NCBI GenBank assembly: GCA_910576385.1
Contig: CAJTIR010000013.1
Span: forward strand, 1-64,000
Source: Lachnospiraceae bacterium
GTDB taxonomy: Bacteria > Bacillota > Clostridia > Lachnospirales > Lachnospiraceae
DNA: 64,000 nt
Reading direction: 5' to 3'
In this document: piece after piece, positions 44,616 through 52,435 of the stretch
Layout of the letters: the number at the start of each line of letters is the position of its first letter
Position numbering within the stretch: position 1 is the first letter of the stretch
Position numbers and translations under genes: made by a program
The notes under the pieces: generated by a model
What the model saw: only the letters and a program-made list of their open reading frames with translations
Databases searched by the model: none
What the model was told of the DNA's origin: nothing

Positions 44616-44734
44616 GATATCCTCCTATTTCTCAAAACATAATAAATTAGCTTAGCTGATATGAACTACTTTGGATTTAGAGTGCGTTTGAAAAATGCTC
44701 TAAGCCTATCATATCTTATATTTCTTTCAATCCA

Positions 44735-44772
44735 CTTACAAAACAAACATAGAAAACTTACAATTTTGTAAG
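44735..44772. promoter_or_regulatory. Three TTGTAAG half-sites upstream of the ABC operon
   Basis: CTTACAA at 44735-44741 and 44757-44763 are direct repeats spaced 22 bp apart (about two helical turns); TTGTAAG at 44766-44772 forms with the second an exact dyad, ACTTACAATTTTGTAAGT. They lie about 120-155 bases before the ATPase start. This layout suits an OmpR-type response regulator or other dimeric activator; the protein is not identified. Confidence 0.5.
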
Positions 44773-44828
44773 TCTATTGGGATATTTCAGAGATTTTTCG
44801 TTTAAGTTTCCCCATTTTGTAAATTCAT

Positions 44829-44959
44829 AGTACCAAAAGGTTTCCATCACAAAGTGATGGAAACACTTTGCACATAAAAGTGCTGTGGAAAGCTAGCTTT
44901 CCAGACACTTTTGGTGCAAGATGTCTATGCTACCAAAGGCAGCAAGACCTTTTGGTACT
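44829..44959. repeat. Large nested palindrome (branched hairpin element)
   Basis: Outer arms AGTACCAAAAGGT (44829-44841) and ACCTTTTGGTACT (44947-44959) match 13 of 13. Inside lie GTTTCCATCAC/GTGATGGAAAC (44840-44864, 3-base loop) and the perfect palindrome TGGAAAGCTAGCTTTCCA (44886-44903), whose stem extends with AAAAGTG and CACTTTT, then TTGCAC and GTGCAA. Single-stranded, this would fold into a branched, cloverleaf-like shape. It ends about 50 bases before the lrgA -35 box. Confidence 0.75.
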
Positions 44960-45009
44960 GAACTATGGGTTATTGTAAAAAATAGGCAAACGCAAAAAAT
45001 TTTTTAATA

Positions 45010-45038
45010 TTGACATACGCAAATATATGCTCTATGAT
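45010..45038 (+). promoter_or_regulatory. lrgA: Promoter of lrgAB
   Basis: TTGACA (45010-45015), exactly 17 bases, TATGAT (45033-45038): near-consensus sigma-A. The predicted start of transcription lies inside the operator that follows. Confidence 0.8.
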
Positions 45039-45040
45039 AT

Positions 45041-45055
45041 ACTGGTACTACCAGT
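45041..45055 (+). promoter_or_regulatory. FadR/PdhR-type operator over the lrgAB start site
   Basis: ACTGGTACTACCAGT is a perfect dyad around its centre and contains the TGGTnnnACCA core known for FadR, PdhR and LldR type repressors. It sits directly after the -10 box and before the AGGAG of lrgA, where a bound repressor would block initiation. The FadR-family gene two genes downstream is the obvious candidate. Confidence 0.7.
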
Positions 45056-45072
45056 TAGGAGATGAAAATATT

Positions 45073-45459
45073 ATGAAACTTTTATATCAATTTAGTATTA
45101 TCCTGTTCGTTTCATTTCTCGGTGAAATTTTATATCTTGTAATCCCGCTACCTATTCCAGCCAGTGTCTATGGCTTGATTCTGATGCTGGCGGCTCTGTG
45201 TACCGGTATTATCAAACTTTCGCAGGTCAAAGAAGCGGCTAGTTTTTTAATCGAAATCATGCCTGTGATGTTCATCCCTGCTGCCGCAGGCCTTTTGGAT
45301 TCATGGCCCTCTCTGAAACCCATTTGGATCCCTGTGATTCTAATCACAATTTTAACTACAATAATTGTAATCGCAGTGACTGGACAGGTAACACAACAGA
45401 TGATCCAGAAAGAGAAAAAGAAAAAAAATGAACTTGGAAAGATGGGAGGAAAAGAATGA
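45073..45459 (+). CDS. lrgA: LrgA/CidA family membrane protein
   Basis: 128 residues from ATG 45073, with AGGAG at 45057-45061; the frame extends to 45010 across the promoter and operator, which rules out the longer start. Four membrane spans (about 5-22, 28-48, 60-80, 87-110) with the family motif LVIPLPIPASVYGLILM and a basic tail (KEKKKKNELGKMGGKE). LrgA-like proteins form a two-part carrier with LrgB; the Bacillus PftA/B and Streptococcus mutans LrgAB pairs take up pyruvate, while the older holin-like model concerns cell death. Stop overlaps the lrgB start (ATGA). Confidence 0.9.
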   Translation: MKLLYQFSIILFVSFLGEILYLVIPLPIPASVYGLILMLAALCTGIIKLSQVKEAASFLIEIMPVMFIPAAAGLLDSWPSLKPIWIPVILITILTTIIVIAVTGQVTQQMIQKEKKKKNELGKMGGKE

Positions 45460-46148
45460 AATCATATTTGATTGATTCTATGTTCTTTGGCGCAGTGGTT
45501 AGTCTTGCTGCATATGAAGCTGGATTATTCCTAAAAAAGAAATTTAGGCTGGCCATCTTAAATCCCCTGCTGATTGCCTCACTTTGTGTCATGGCTGCAC
45601 TGATATTGCTGAATGTGGAATATACGCACTATTATGAGAGTGCAAAATATATTAGCTATCTACTGACTCCAGCTACTGTTTGTCTGGCAATCCCTCTCTA
45701 TCAACAACTTGAACTGCTCAAAAAGAACCTTAAAGCCATTGCTGGCGGTATCGCTGCCGGAGTGCTGGCAAGTTTACTCAGTGTTTTTCTCCTGGCAAAA
45801 TTATTTTCTCTAGACCATGCCCAGTATGTAACACTATTACCTAAATCCATCACCACAGCAATCGGAATCGGTGTCTCAGCAGAGCTGGGCGGTATTGAAA
45901 CGATAACAGTTGCAGTAATTATTGTCACCGGAATTCTCGGAAATATGACCGCAGAATTTATCTGTAAACTATTTCGCATTGAAGAACCTGTCGCCAAGGG
46001 TCTGGCAATCGGTACTGCTTCCCACGCAATCGGCACAACCAAAGCAATGGAATTAGGAGAAACTGAAGGCGCTATGAGCAGTCTCGCCATAGCTGTGGCC
46101 GGACTGCTGACTGTTCTTGGAGCTTCCGTATTTGCAAATTTAATTTAA
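45456..46148 (+). CDS. lrgB: LrgB family membrane protein
   Basis: 230 residues, hydrophobic throughout, with 7-9 membrane spans and the LrgB signature SITTAIGIGVSAELGGIETI plus GTASHAIGTTKAMELGETEG. It pairs with LrgA; in Bacillus and streptococci the pair acts as a pyruvate carrier. It overlaps lrgA by four bases and is followed after 108 bases by the FadR-family gene, with only a small AGCGT/ACGCT hairpin between, so all three may be on one transcript. Confidence 0.92.
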   Translation: MKSYLIDSMFFGAVVSLAAYEAGLFLKKKFRLAILNPLLIASLCVMAALILLNVEYTHYYESAKYISYLLTPATVCLAIPLYQQLELLKKNLKAIAGGIAAGVLASLLSVFLLAKLFSLDHAQYVTLLPKSITTAIGIGVSAELGGIETITVAVIIVTGILGNMTAEFICKLFRIEEPVAKGLAIGTASHAIGTTKAMELGETEGAMSSLAIAVAGLLTVLGASVFANLI

Positions 46149-46256
46149 AATATCTATATCAGATTAGCGTGTCAAAAACGCTTTCATCCGATAGATTATT
46201 CTCCAGCAGTTAATTATCGAAATATAAATCACAGAAAAGAAAATAGGAGGCGGTCA

Positions 46257-46988
46257 ATGGATCAGATCAAAGAAACGACTGAGAGCGCAGAACAAACTAG
46301 AAAAGTATATTTACTTGTGATTGAACATATCAAAACTCTGATTCAAAGAGGAGAAATCTCTTTTGGCGGCAAGCTGCCCTCAGAAAGACAACTGATGGCT
46401 ACACTTAATCTTAGCAGAAATTCCATTCGCGAAGCCCTGAGAAGTCTAGAAAATATGGGAATTATTGAGAGCCGGCATGGACAAGGAAACTTCCTTGTCA
46501 ATCATATGGGCAAGAGTCTTGGCAGCATTTTCTCACTGTTGCTTTTTATGAATCAATGCAATGACTTAGAAATCAGCCAGCTCAGAAGAAGCATTGAAAT
46601 TGGCGCCTATTTGCTGGCAGTAAAACAGGCGCCGGGGGCAGAATTAAAGAAACTTGCACACTCCCTCCATCTGATGGAATGCGCAAGTGTGGAAGACCGC
46701 ACAAAAATAGATAAAAAATTTCATGATACCTTAATTGAAATTTCTGGCAATCGTCTGTTACAATTATTAAATGAAACCTTATCTCAGTTATTTGAAAGCA
46801 GCATTAAGCAATTGCAAACTGATATTTCATCCGAACAATGGCAAACTCTTTTGGCGTATCACACCCAGATCTATCAATATCTGGCAGAACGAAATGAATC
46901 TGCTGGTACAAAAGCCCTGATCAGACATTATGACTTTATTGATCAAGCCCTCCGCCAAACAGATCAAGCAGACTATCATAAACAGTAA
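46257..46988 (+). CDS. FadR-family (GntR) transcriptional regulator
   Basis: 243 residues. N-terminal winged helix (GEISFGGKLPSERQLMATLN, then LSRNSIREALRSLENMGIIE and RHGQGNFL) and a C-terminal FCD helical domain with the metal-ligand pattern DKKFHDTLIEISGN, AYHTQIYQYL and LIRHYDFID, as in FadR, PdhR and LldR. Such proteins sense small carboxylates. RBS AGGAGGC before ATG 46257. Context and the operator at 45041-45055 suggest it represses lrgAB and senses pyruvate or lactate. Its last 53 bases overlap, tail to tail, with the gene on the other strand. Confidence 0.92.
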   Translation: MDQIKETTESAEQTRKVYLLVIEHIKTLIQRGEISFGGKLPSERQLMATLNLSRNSIREALRSLENMGIIESRHGQGNFLVNHMGKSLGSIFSLLLFMNQCNDLEISQLRRSIEIGAYLLAVKQAPGAELKKLAHSLHLMECASVEDRTKIDKKFHDTLIEISGNRLLQLLNETLSQLFESSIKQLQTDISSEQWQTLLAYHTQIYQYLAERNESAGTKALIRHYDFIDQALRQTDQADYHKQ

Positions 46989-47757
46989 ACGGCATCTTTA
47001 CAGAAGTATTGGTATATACTGGCTGTTGTCGCTCCTGTCCATCTGATGTGAGAAAATTATGTAGCCTCTGTTGGCCGGCATACTGCTGTTTGAGATATTC
47101 CTGTTGTGCAATCTCTTTGCGATTCTCTCGCTCTTTTTGTGCTTTTGCCGCCTGCTCCTTTAAATGTTTCTTCATCCGCTTATGCCGCTTTGTCCACCAG
47201 GATTCTTCATCCTTCTCATGCTCTGAGTGCCCACCAGACACAGATTTGCTAAATCCTTCTCCATGATGTTCTTCAATGGAAGCTCCAAAATGCTCCATAA
47301 TCACCATACCATCGTTGCCGCCCCAGCCGAAAAATGGATTGCGCACCGCCCTGTCTTCTACAAAATACCCCAAAATCCATGCCTCATAGTCTGGATCCTG
47401 CTTCATCTGCTCCCAACCTGCTTCTGAGATAGAAATTGTAGTGACATCATTTAATCTTGTGGCATCATAAGGAATAGTGTCGAGCATGGCATAAAAATAA
47501 CTCTTATACTCTTCCATTGACATATCTGCTGTAGAACTATCCGGCGCGCCATATCTGATTCTTACTGCCTTGCCCGCTCTTACCTGCTGTTCTACATGAG
47601 AGGCATCCTCAGGATGTTTTCTCTTAAATTGATCTACAACACTTTCTTGTTTCTGTCCCTTTTTGCTGTCCCAAACACCAATCTTCGAAGAACTACCAGC
47701 ACAGTTACTATATGTTTTCAAAAAATCATCTGAATTAACTACATTCACAATACTCAT
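46936..47757 (-). CDS. Uncharacterised cytosolic protein, His-rich tail
   Basis: 273 residues from ATG 47757, with GGAGGG 7 bases upstream; the frame extends to 47772. No signal peptide or membrane span. The N-terminal half (SIVNVVNSDDFLKTYSNC, then RYGAPDSSTADMSMEEYKSY and LNDVTTISISEAGWEQMKQD) looks like a compact alpha/beta domain; ILGYFVEDRAVRNPFFGW is the most conserved-looking stretch. The tail (HFGASIEEHHGEGFSKSVSGG, then SEHEKDEESWWTKRHKRMKK) is rich in His and charge, then helical. I recall similar hypothetical proteins in Lachnospiraceae but know no function. The 3' end overlaps the FadR-family gene by 53 bases. Confidence 0.7.
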   Translation of the reverse strand: MSIVNVVNSDDFLKTYSNCAGSSSKIGVWDSKKGQKQESVVDQFKRKHPEDASHVEQQVRAGKAVRIRYGAPDSSTADMSMEEYKSYFYAMLDTIPYDATRLNDVTTISISEAGWEQMKQDPDYEAWILGYFVEDRAVRNPFFGWGGNDGMVIMEHFGASIEEHHGEGFSKSVSGGHSEHEKDEESWWTKRHKRMKKHLKEQAAKAQKERENRKEIAQQEYLKQQYAGQQRLHNFLTSDGQERQQPVYTNTSVKMPFTVYDSLLDLFGGGLDQ

Positions 47758-47867
47758 ATACGATCCCTCCATTTGTTGAACTTCCTTCTATATTGATGAT
47801 GCTAAAGAACTTTTCGTCAGCAAAAAGAGTATTTTTAACAGCAACTGCATAAAAAGTATATTTCATA

Positions 47868-49190
47868 TCATGAAAGGCTCTCCATTCTGTTTTTTGGATA
47901 CACCTGATAGGGAAGCTGTACCACAAAGATACTGCCCTTGCAGGCATTTCCACTCTTTGAAGTCACTGTGACACTGCCCCCATGACGCTTCAAAATCTCC
48001 CTGGTCAGATACAATCCGATGCCTGTACCTTCTGTCTTTTGAACCTCTTTTGCCTCCCCGCGATAAAAACGCTGAAAAATCTTGTGATAATCTTTTTTGG
48101 GGATACCAATACCAAAATCCTCAAACTCAATCCGCACAAATGTAGTGCGCCGAATCATACGAATGTAGAGTTTACTGTTTTTTGGACTGTATTTTACAGC
48201 ATTTTCCAAAATATTGATAAAAGCTTCGCAGACCCATTTCACATCATGACAGATTACAACAGAATCCAGGTCTTTACTCTCCTCAAATTCAACTGTAATC
48301 TGCTTTGCTTCTGCTTTCAGATATACACGATTCACCGCCGCTACCAAGGTCTCCAGAAGATCAGCAGGCTTTGGCACAATCTCAATCATACCCGTTTCCA
48401 TGCGTGAAATATTTACCAGCGCCCCTACTAAATTTTCTAATCCACAAATTTGTCTGTTGCACTGCGCCAGAAATTCTCGCTGCTCTTGCTCATTCAAGTC
48501 TTCCTGATTTAAAATTTCAACACAAGTCTTAATTCCAGCTATCGGCGTTTTGAGCTGATGAGAAATGTCTGTCACAAAACTTCTAGTCTGCTCTTTCTCC
48601 TGTCTTAAATATTTCTCATGAAATCGAAGCTGTTCACTCAATTCTGAGAGCTGTACTGCAATGTGCTCAATCTCTGTCTCTCTATCATCCAGTCTCTCGA
48701 CAAAATCTGTCTCATAAATATGTTTGGAAAATTGATTCAACACTTGTGAGAGACCTTTTAATTGTCGCTTATGTTTTATTCGCCACTTTCTATGAACCCA
48801 GTAGATCGAGCATAGATATACTCCAAAGACTAAAAAAGAAAGCAGAATAATATTCTGGTTAGCTCCTGTTTTTTCCAATTGAAACCAATTGATCTGATCT
48901 TTCAGATAACCATAAGATTTTAATTGTTCCCGACCAGCTTCTCCCGCAGACTTTTCCACACCTTTTAACAACTCGACCGCCATAGAAAGGCTGTCTCTAC
49001 CTTCCTGCTGTCCTTGCAGCATAACCGCAAGAATATCTATTTTTTCCTGATATTGATGCTCTTGTAATAGGATAAGATAACAGTCAACAAGAAATATGGC
49101 CAACACTCCTGCCAGAATTACCCCCCACATCCCCCTTGGAAATATTTTTCGCTGCCGCCTCCAAATATCTGCGAACACAAATTTTTTCAT
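47868..49190 (-). CDS. Two-component sensor histidine kinase
   Basis: 440 residues from ATG 49190 (AAGGAG 8 bases upstream; its ATG overlaps the TGA of the response regulator gene as ATGA). Two membrane spans (about 22-44 and 113-134) enclose an outside region of ~70 residues. A HAMP-like linker leads to HisKA with the phospho-His in FVTDISHQLKTPIAG. The HATPase_c has N box INILENAVKYSPKN, G1 EDFGIGIPKKD and G2 GTGIGLYLTREIL. No PAS domain is seen. It is transcribed after the Na/Pi cotransporter and response regulator genes. Confidence 0.93.
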   Translation of the reverse strand: MKKFVFADIWRRQRKIFPRGMWGVILAGVLAIFLVDCYLILLQEHQYQEKIDILAVMLQGQQEGRDSLSMAVELLKGVEKSAGEAGREQLKSYGYLKDQINWFQLEKTGANQNIILLSFLVFGVYLCSIYWVHRKWRIKHKRQLKGLSQVLNQFSKHIYETDFVERLDDRETEIEHIAVQLSELSEQLRFHEKYLRQEKEQTRSFVTDISHQLKTPIAGIKTCVEILNQEDLNEQEQREFLAQCNRQICGLENLVGALVNISRMETGMIEIVPKPADLLETLVAAVNRVYLKAEAKQITVEFEESKDLDSVVICHDVKWVCEAFINILENAVKYSPKNSKLYIRMIRRTTFVRIEFEDFGIGIPKKDYHKIFQRFYRGEAKEVQKTEGTGIGLYLTREILKRHGGSVTVTSKSGNACKGSIFVVQLPYQVYPKNRMESLS

Positions 49191-49882
49191 CTTCGGCACT
49201 CCTTGTCCCAGAGATAACCAATGCCTCTAACGTTTTTTATATACTCTGGCTTTGAACTGTCCTCCTCAATCTTCTCCCGCAGCCTGCGAATATTTACCGC
49301 GATCGTATTTTCATCCACAAAATCTCCCTCTATATCAAAGAGTTGTTCCAATAACTGATTTTTTGACAAAATTTGTCTTGGATGACCCATAAAGGCCCGC
49401 AGCAATTTCCATTCATTTTTAGTCAGAGAAACTTCCCTGCCCGCAACCAACACCCGCATTCCTTTGACATAGAAGCAGATATTTCCTGATTCAATCCTCT
49501 CCTCTTCCATACCTTGCTGCTTCTTAAAATAAGCAGAAACCTTAAGTTTAAGTACTGACAGACTAAATGGCTTGGTGATATAATCGTCAGCGCCCGACTC
49601 ATATCCCATAACCTGGTCAATCTCTTGATCTAATGCCGTCAAGAAAATAATATGCAGACTACTCTGGCAGCGAATCTTTCTCACAAACTCCAGGCCATTT
49701 CCGTCTGGTAATGTGATATCGCAGATCATAAGCTGTATCTGATGATTTTCAAAAGTCTTCTGTGCCTCGGCAATCGTTCTACATGAAAATACCAGATATC
49801 CCTCTTTCTTCAATGTAAATGTAACTCCCCGATTGATGCTTTCATCATCCTCCAACAATAATATTGAGCGCAAAATATCCAT
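49187..49882 (-). CDS. OmpR-family response regulator
   Basis: 231 residues from ATG 49882, with AGGAA eight bases upstream; ATG 49888 is also in frame. Receiver domain with acidic pair in LLLEDDES, phospho-Asp in LMICDITLPDGNG and Lys in DDYITKPFSLSVL; then a winged-helix output domain (EVSLTKNEWKLLRAFMGHPR, then DENTIAVNIRRLREKIEE). It lies only about 12 bases after the Na/Pi cotransporter stop and overlaps the kinase gene by four bases, so all three are one operon. Confidence 0.94.
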   Translation of the reverse strand: MDILRSILLLEDDESINRGVTFTLKKEGYLVFSCRTIAEAQKTFENHQIQLMICDITLPDGNGLEFVRKIRCQSSLHIIFLTALDQEIDQVMGYESGADDYITKPFSLSVLKLKVSAYFKKQQGMEEERIESGNICFYVKGMRVLVAGREVSLTKNEWKLLRAFMGHPRQILSKNQLLEQLFDIEGDFVDENTIAVNIRRLREKIEEDSSKPEYIKNVRGIGYLWDKECRR

Positions 49883-49894
49883 CTCCATTTCCTG

Positions 49895-51532
49895 TTATGT
49901 ATCGGCAGCCATCTGCATTTCTTTTGCCAGTTCCAGAGCATGGTCTCCAATACGCTTAAAATCCGTCAGCATTTCTGAATATACCATACATGCCTCCACA
50001 GAACAGATCCCTTTGCGCATCCGCTCTGCCAGGGCTTCCCGATATTGAACCGCCATTTCATTCATATTCTGCCCCAGCCATGCCACCCTCTCCATCCATT
50101 CTGTACCACCCATCCCAGATTTGTCAAGCGTCTCAAAAAATACTTGCAGCACCTGCTCCATCCGTTCCATCTCTGCCTGCGCCTCTTTGGAAAATTTAAT
50201 CTTTTTCTCCTGGAGGACACTGGTATATTCCGCAATATTTAAAGCACAATCCCCGATCTGTTCTACATTTCCCGCAATCTTATAATATTGATTGGCAATA
50301 AAGATATCCTTCTCATTCGGTTCATTGCCAATTGTCTTAGAAATATGCTGAGAAATCTCTTTATTTAGGTAATCAATATATTGTTCTGTCTCATTTACTT
50401 CCTCAAGCCGTTCTTCATCTCCAACACGAAATGCCCAAAATGCCTTATCAACATTATATTCTACCATCTCCAACATCCGCATCACTTCCTGATGAACCTG
50501 ATTCAAATAAATAGCAGAAGTTCCCATCTTTCCGCCAGCAGGCTGTCCTGCTGGCTGTAAATATTCCAAATGCTTTTCCTGCTTATAATTTATCTCTTGA
50601 TCTGGAAATATTTTTTCTGTAGCGGCTATCAGCCATTCTCCGATTGGAAACAGCAATAATGCTGTAAAGACATTAAATAGGGTGTGCATCATAGCAATCT
50701 GTGCCTCGGTAGATTCAAAAAACAAGTTTTCCATCAATGGCACAAACGGCGTCAGCACACACAACCCTGTAAATAGAATTGTTCCAAATATATTAAAAAT
50801 TAGATGAATCCAGGCAGCACGTTTCGCATTCTGGCTACCTCCTATAGATGCCAACAGAGCTGTAATACAAGTTCCAATATTATTTCCAAACAGTACAAAG
50901 ACCACCCCCTGAAGACTCACCAGCCCTTCCATAGCCATTGCCTGTAAAATCGCCACCGATACAGAGGAAGACTGGACTACTGCCGTCATTGTTACGCCTG
51001 CTGGAACCCCCAATAATGGATTGGAAAAATATTCTATAAATCTTATAAAACCGTAAGAGCCATGTAAAGACAGCATCGCTGTCATGACCATTTCCATTCC
51101 CAAAAACAAGATACCCAAGCCAGCAAGAATTTGTCCTATATAGATAAACCGCGGCTTTTTAAAAAAAATAATCAACATCACTCCTATAAAAACAATAAAC
51201 GGAGCCAACACACCTGCATCCACTGCAATTAGCTGGCTGGTAATGGTAGTTCCAATATTGGCTCCCACAATCATCCACACTGCCTGACGCAGCGTCATCA
51301 TCTCCGAATTGACAAATCCAACCACCATCACAGTAGTTGCCGTTGAAGACTGCACCAGTGCTGTAATCGCCGCCCCTGCTGCCATTCCCAGAAAACGGTT
51401 TGCTGTCAGACGTTTTAAAAAATGTTGCATTTGATTTCCCGCTGCCGCCTCAAAACCGCCGCTCATCATCTGCATTCCATACAAAAAGAGTGCCAACCCT
51501 CCCAGTAATCTTATAATCTCTCTTGTACCCAT
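49895..51532 (-). CDS. Na/Pi cotransporter with PhoU-like tail
   Basis: 545 residues from ATG 51532 (GGGAGAA upstream; the frame reaches 51628). Two inverted membrane repeats carry the family motifs: ALVQSSTATTVMVVGFVNSE with VGANIGTTITSQLIAV, and AVVQSSSVSVAILQAMAME with FGNNIGTCITALLASI. After about residue 340 a soluble helical PhoU-like domain follows (VEYNVDKAFWAFRVGDEERL and YKIAGNVEQIGDCALNIAEY). It is a NptA-type sodium/phosphate uptake protein in the membrane, with the PhoU-like part expected to sense or gate. It heads an operon with a two-component system. Confidence 0.93.
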   Translation of the reverse strand: MGTREIIRLLGGLALFLYGMQMMSGGFEAAAGNQMQHFLKRLTANRFLGMAAGAAITALVQSSTATTVMVVGFVNSEMMTLRQAVWMIVGANIGTTITSQLIAVDAGVLAPFIVFIGVMLIIFFKKPRFIYIGQILAGLGILFLGMEMVMTAMLSLHGSYGFIRFIEYFSNPLLGVPAGVTMTAVVQSSSVSVAILQAMAMEGLVSLQGVVFVLFGNNIGTCITALLASIGGSQNAKRAAWIHLIFNIFGTILFTGLCVLTPFVPLMENLFFESTEAQIAMMHTLFNVFTALLLFPIGEWLIAATEKIFPDQEINYKQEKHLEYLQPAGQPAGGKMGTSAIYLNQVHQEVMRMLEMVEYNVDKAFWAFRVGDEERLEEVNETEQYIDYLNKEISQHISKTIGNEPNEKDIFIANQYYKIAGNVEQIGDCALNIAEYTSVLQEKKIKFSKEAQAEMERMEQVLQVFFETLDKSGMGGTEWMERVAWLGQNMNEMAVQYREALAERMRKGICSVEACMVYSEMLTDFKRIGDHALELAKEMQMAADT

Positions 51533-51910
51533 TTGTGCTTTTCTCCCATGCAAAATTGCATGGTCTTTCCTATTATTCAAGAATACTTTTAGCAATTTTT
51601 CTGTAATACGCAGATTATTTACTGACATAAATCATTTTGCGCCACTACATTCTGCCAAAGCTTATACCAGAATAACAATTTTTTCACAGAACGTCAATCT
51701 TCCTGACAATTCCTTAGCATTTTCTTATCTTTACTATTACAGTTCACTCGTCAGCCACATGGAGATAATCTCATGCTTGCATGATGATTTCTCCATTTGT
51801 GCTGACGAAGGGAACGCCGGTTTATGAGCAAAGTTAGCTGCAACGCAGCGGGAAAGCGCTGGAAGCGCCTTTGCGAATGGCGTGGGAGTGAACTGTAACT
51901 CTCCCCCTAA
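51533..51910. other. Intergenic region with a nested palindrome
   Basis: Between the Na/Pi cotransporter start and the Gx transporter stop. It holds the palindromic element at 51737-51898; the remainder (51533-51736) is the leader of the Na/Pi operon, in which I see no clear promoter. Confidence 0.5.
51737..51898. repeat. Nested palindromic element, TTACAGTTCACTC ends
   Basis: TTACAGTTCACTC (51737-51749) and GAGTGAACTGTAA (51886-51898) match 13 of 13. Inside, CGTCAGC mirrors GCTGACG, with TGGAGA/TCTCCA and CATGC/GCATG nested further in. A second part has GCTGCAACGCAGC and AAAGCGCTGGAAGCGCCTTT. The left end matches the element at 11538-11733. Confidence 0.75.
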
Positions 51911-52411
51911 TCACTGTGATACGGCTAGTGCTTTTTCCAAATGCCGAATGAGCACAGACGCCAATATCCCAATCAACACACCTGCAACAGTTCCCGACAA
52001 AATCAGAATTGGAAGATAATACAGTAGACTGACAGTTTCCACTACTATAATAGCAATCAAAATCTGGCCTATATTGTGGCAAACGCCCCCTAATACACTC
52101 ACTCCTGTCACCGAAAAAAACTTCAATTTTTTAGCAAATACCATTACAACGAAGCTCAATACTCCGCCTGCAAGACTATAAATCATATTTGCTGGATTCC
52201 CAAATGTAAATCCCATCAGCACAATCCTCACCAAAGAGAGAATCCCTGCCGCTTTTACACCTATCAAATACAAGGCCACAATCACAACCAGATTTGCCAG
52301 TCCTAACTTTATGCCAGGAATGCCAAGATTGATAGGCAGAAGGCTTTCAATATAAGAAAATACAAATGCAAGAGCCGTAAACATTCCTGTATATGCGATC
52401 TTTTTTGTCAT
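51911..52411 (-). CDS. Gx transporter (heptaprenyl-PP synthase component I-like), EetB-like
   Basis: 166 residues with about five membrane spans, ECF S-component-like: MTKKIAYTGMFTALAFVFSY, LGIPGIKLGLANLVVIVALY (GxxK signature) and LVRIVLMGFTFGNPANMIYS, which suggests a small-molecule carrier. Known: genes of this kind sit beside NusG-II and ApbE-like genes in the Listeria extracellular electron transfer locus and beside flavin or quinone enzymes elsewhere. Inferred: transport of a quinone- or flavin-related molecule. It follows the NusG-II gene by 24 bases and is the last gene of the operon. Confidence 0.8.
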   Translation of the reverse strand: MTKKIAYTGMFTALAFVFSYIESLLPINLGIPGIKLGLANLVVIVALYLIGVKAAGILSLVRIVLMGFTFGNPANMIYSLAGGVLSFVVMVFAKKLKFFSVTGVSVLGGVCHNIGQILIAIIVVETVSLLYYLPILILSGTVAGVLIGILASVLIRHLEKALAVSQ

Positions 52412-52435
52412 AGGCTTCTCCTTCTTTCCCGCAGC

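Larger units (their letters stand above)
44616..45009. other. Divergent intergenic region between ABC and lrgA
   Basis: Holds the TTGTAAG half-site array (44735-44772), the large nested palindrome (44829-44959) and, at its right end, the promoter of lrgA. No gene is supported. Confidence 0.6.

Noticed and set aside
44829-44959. Large palindrome taken as a riboswitch or T-box for lrgA
   Set aside because: The lrgA promoter lies downstream of it (45010-45038), so it is not in the lrgA leader, and no T-box or known aptamer sequence is recognisable.
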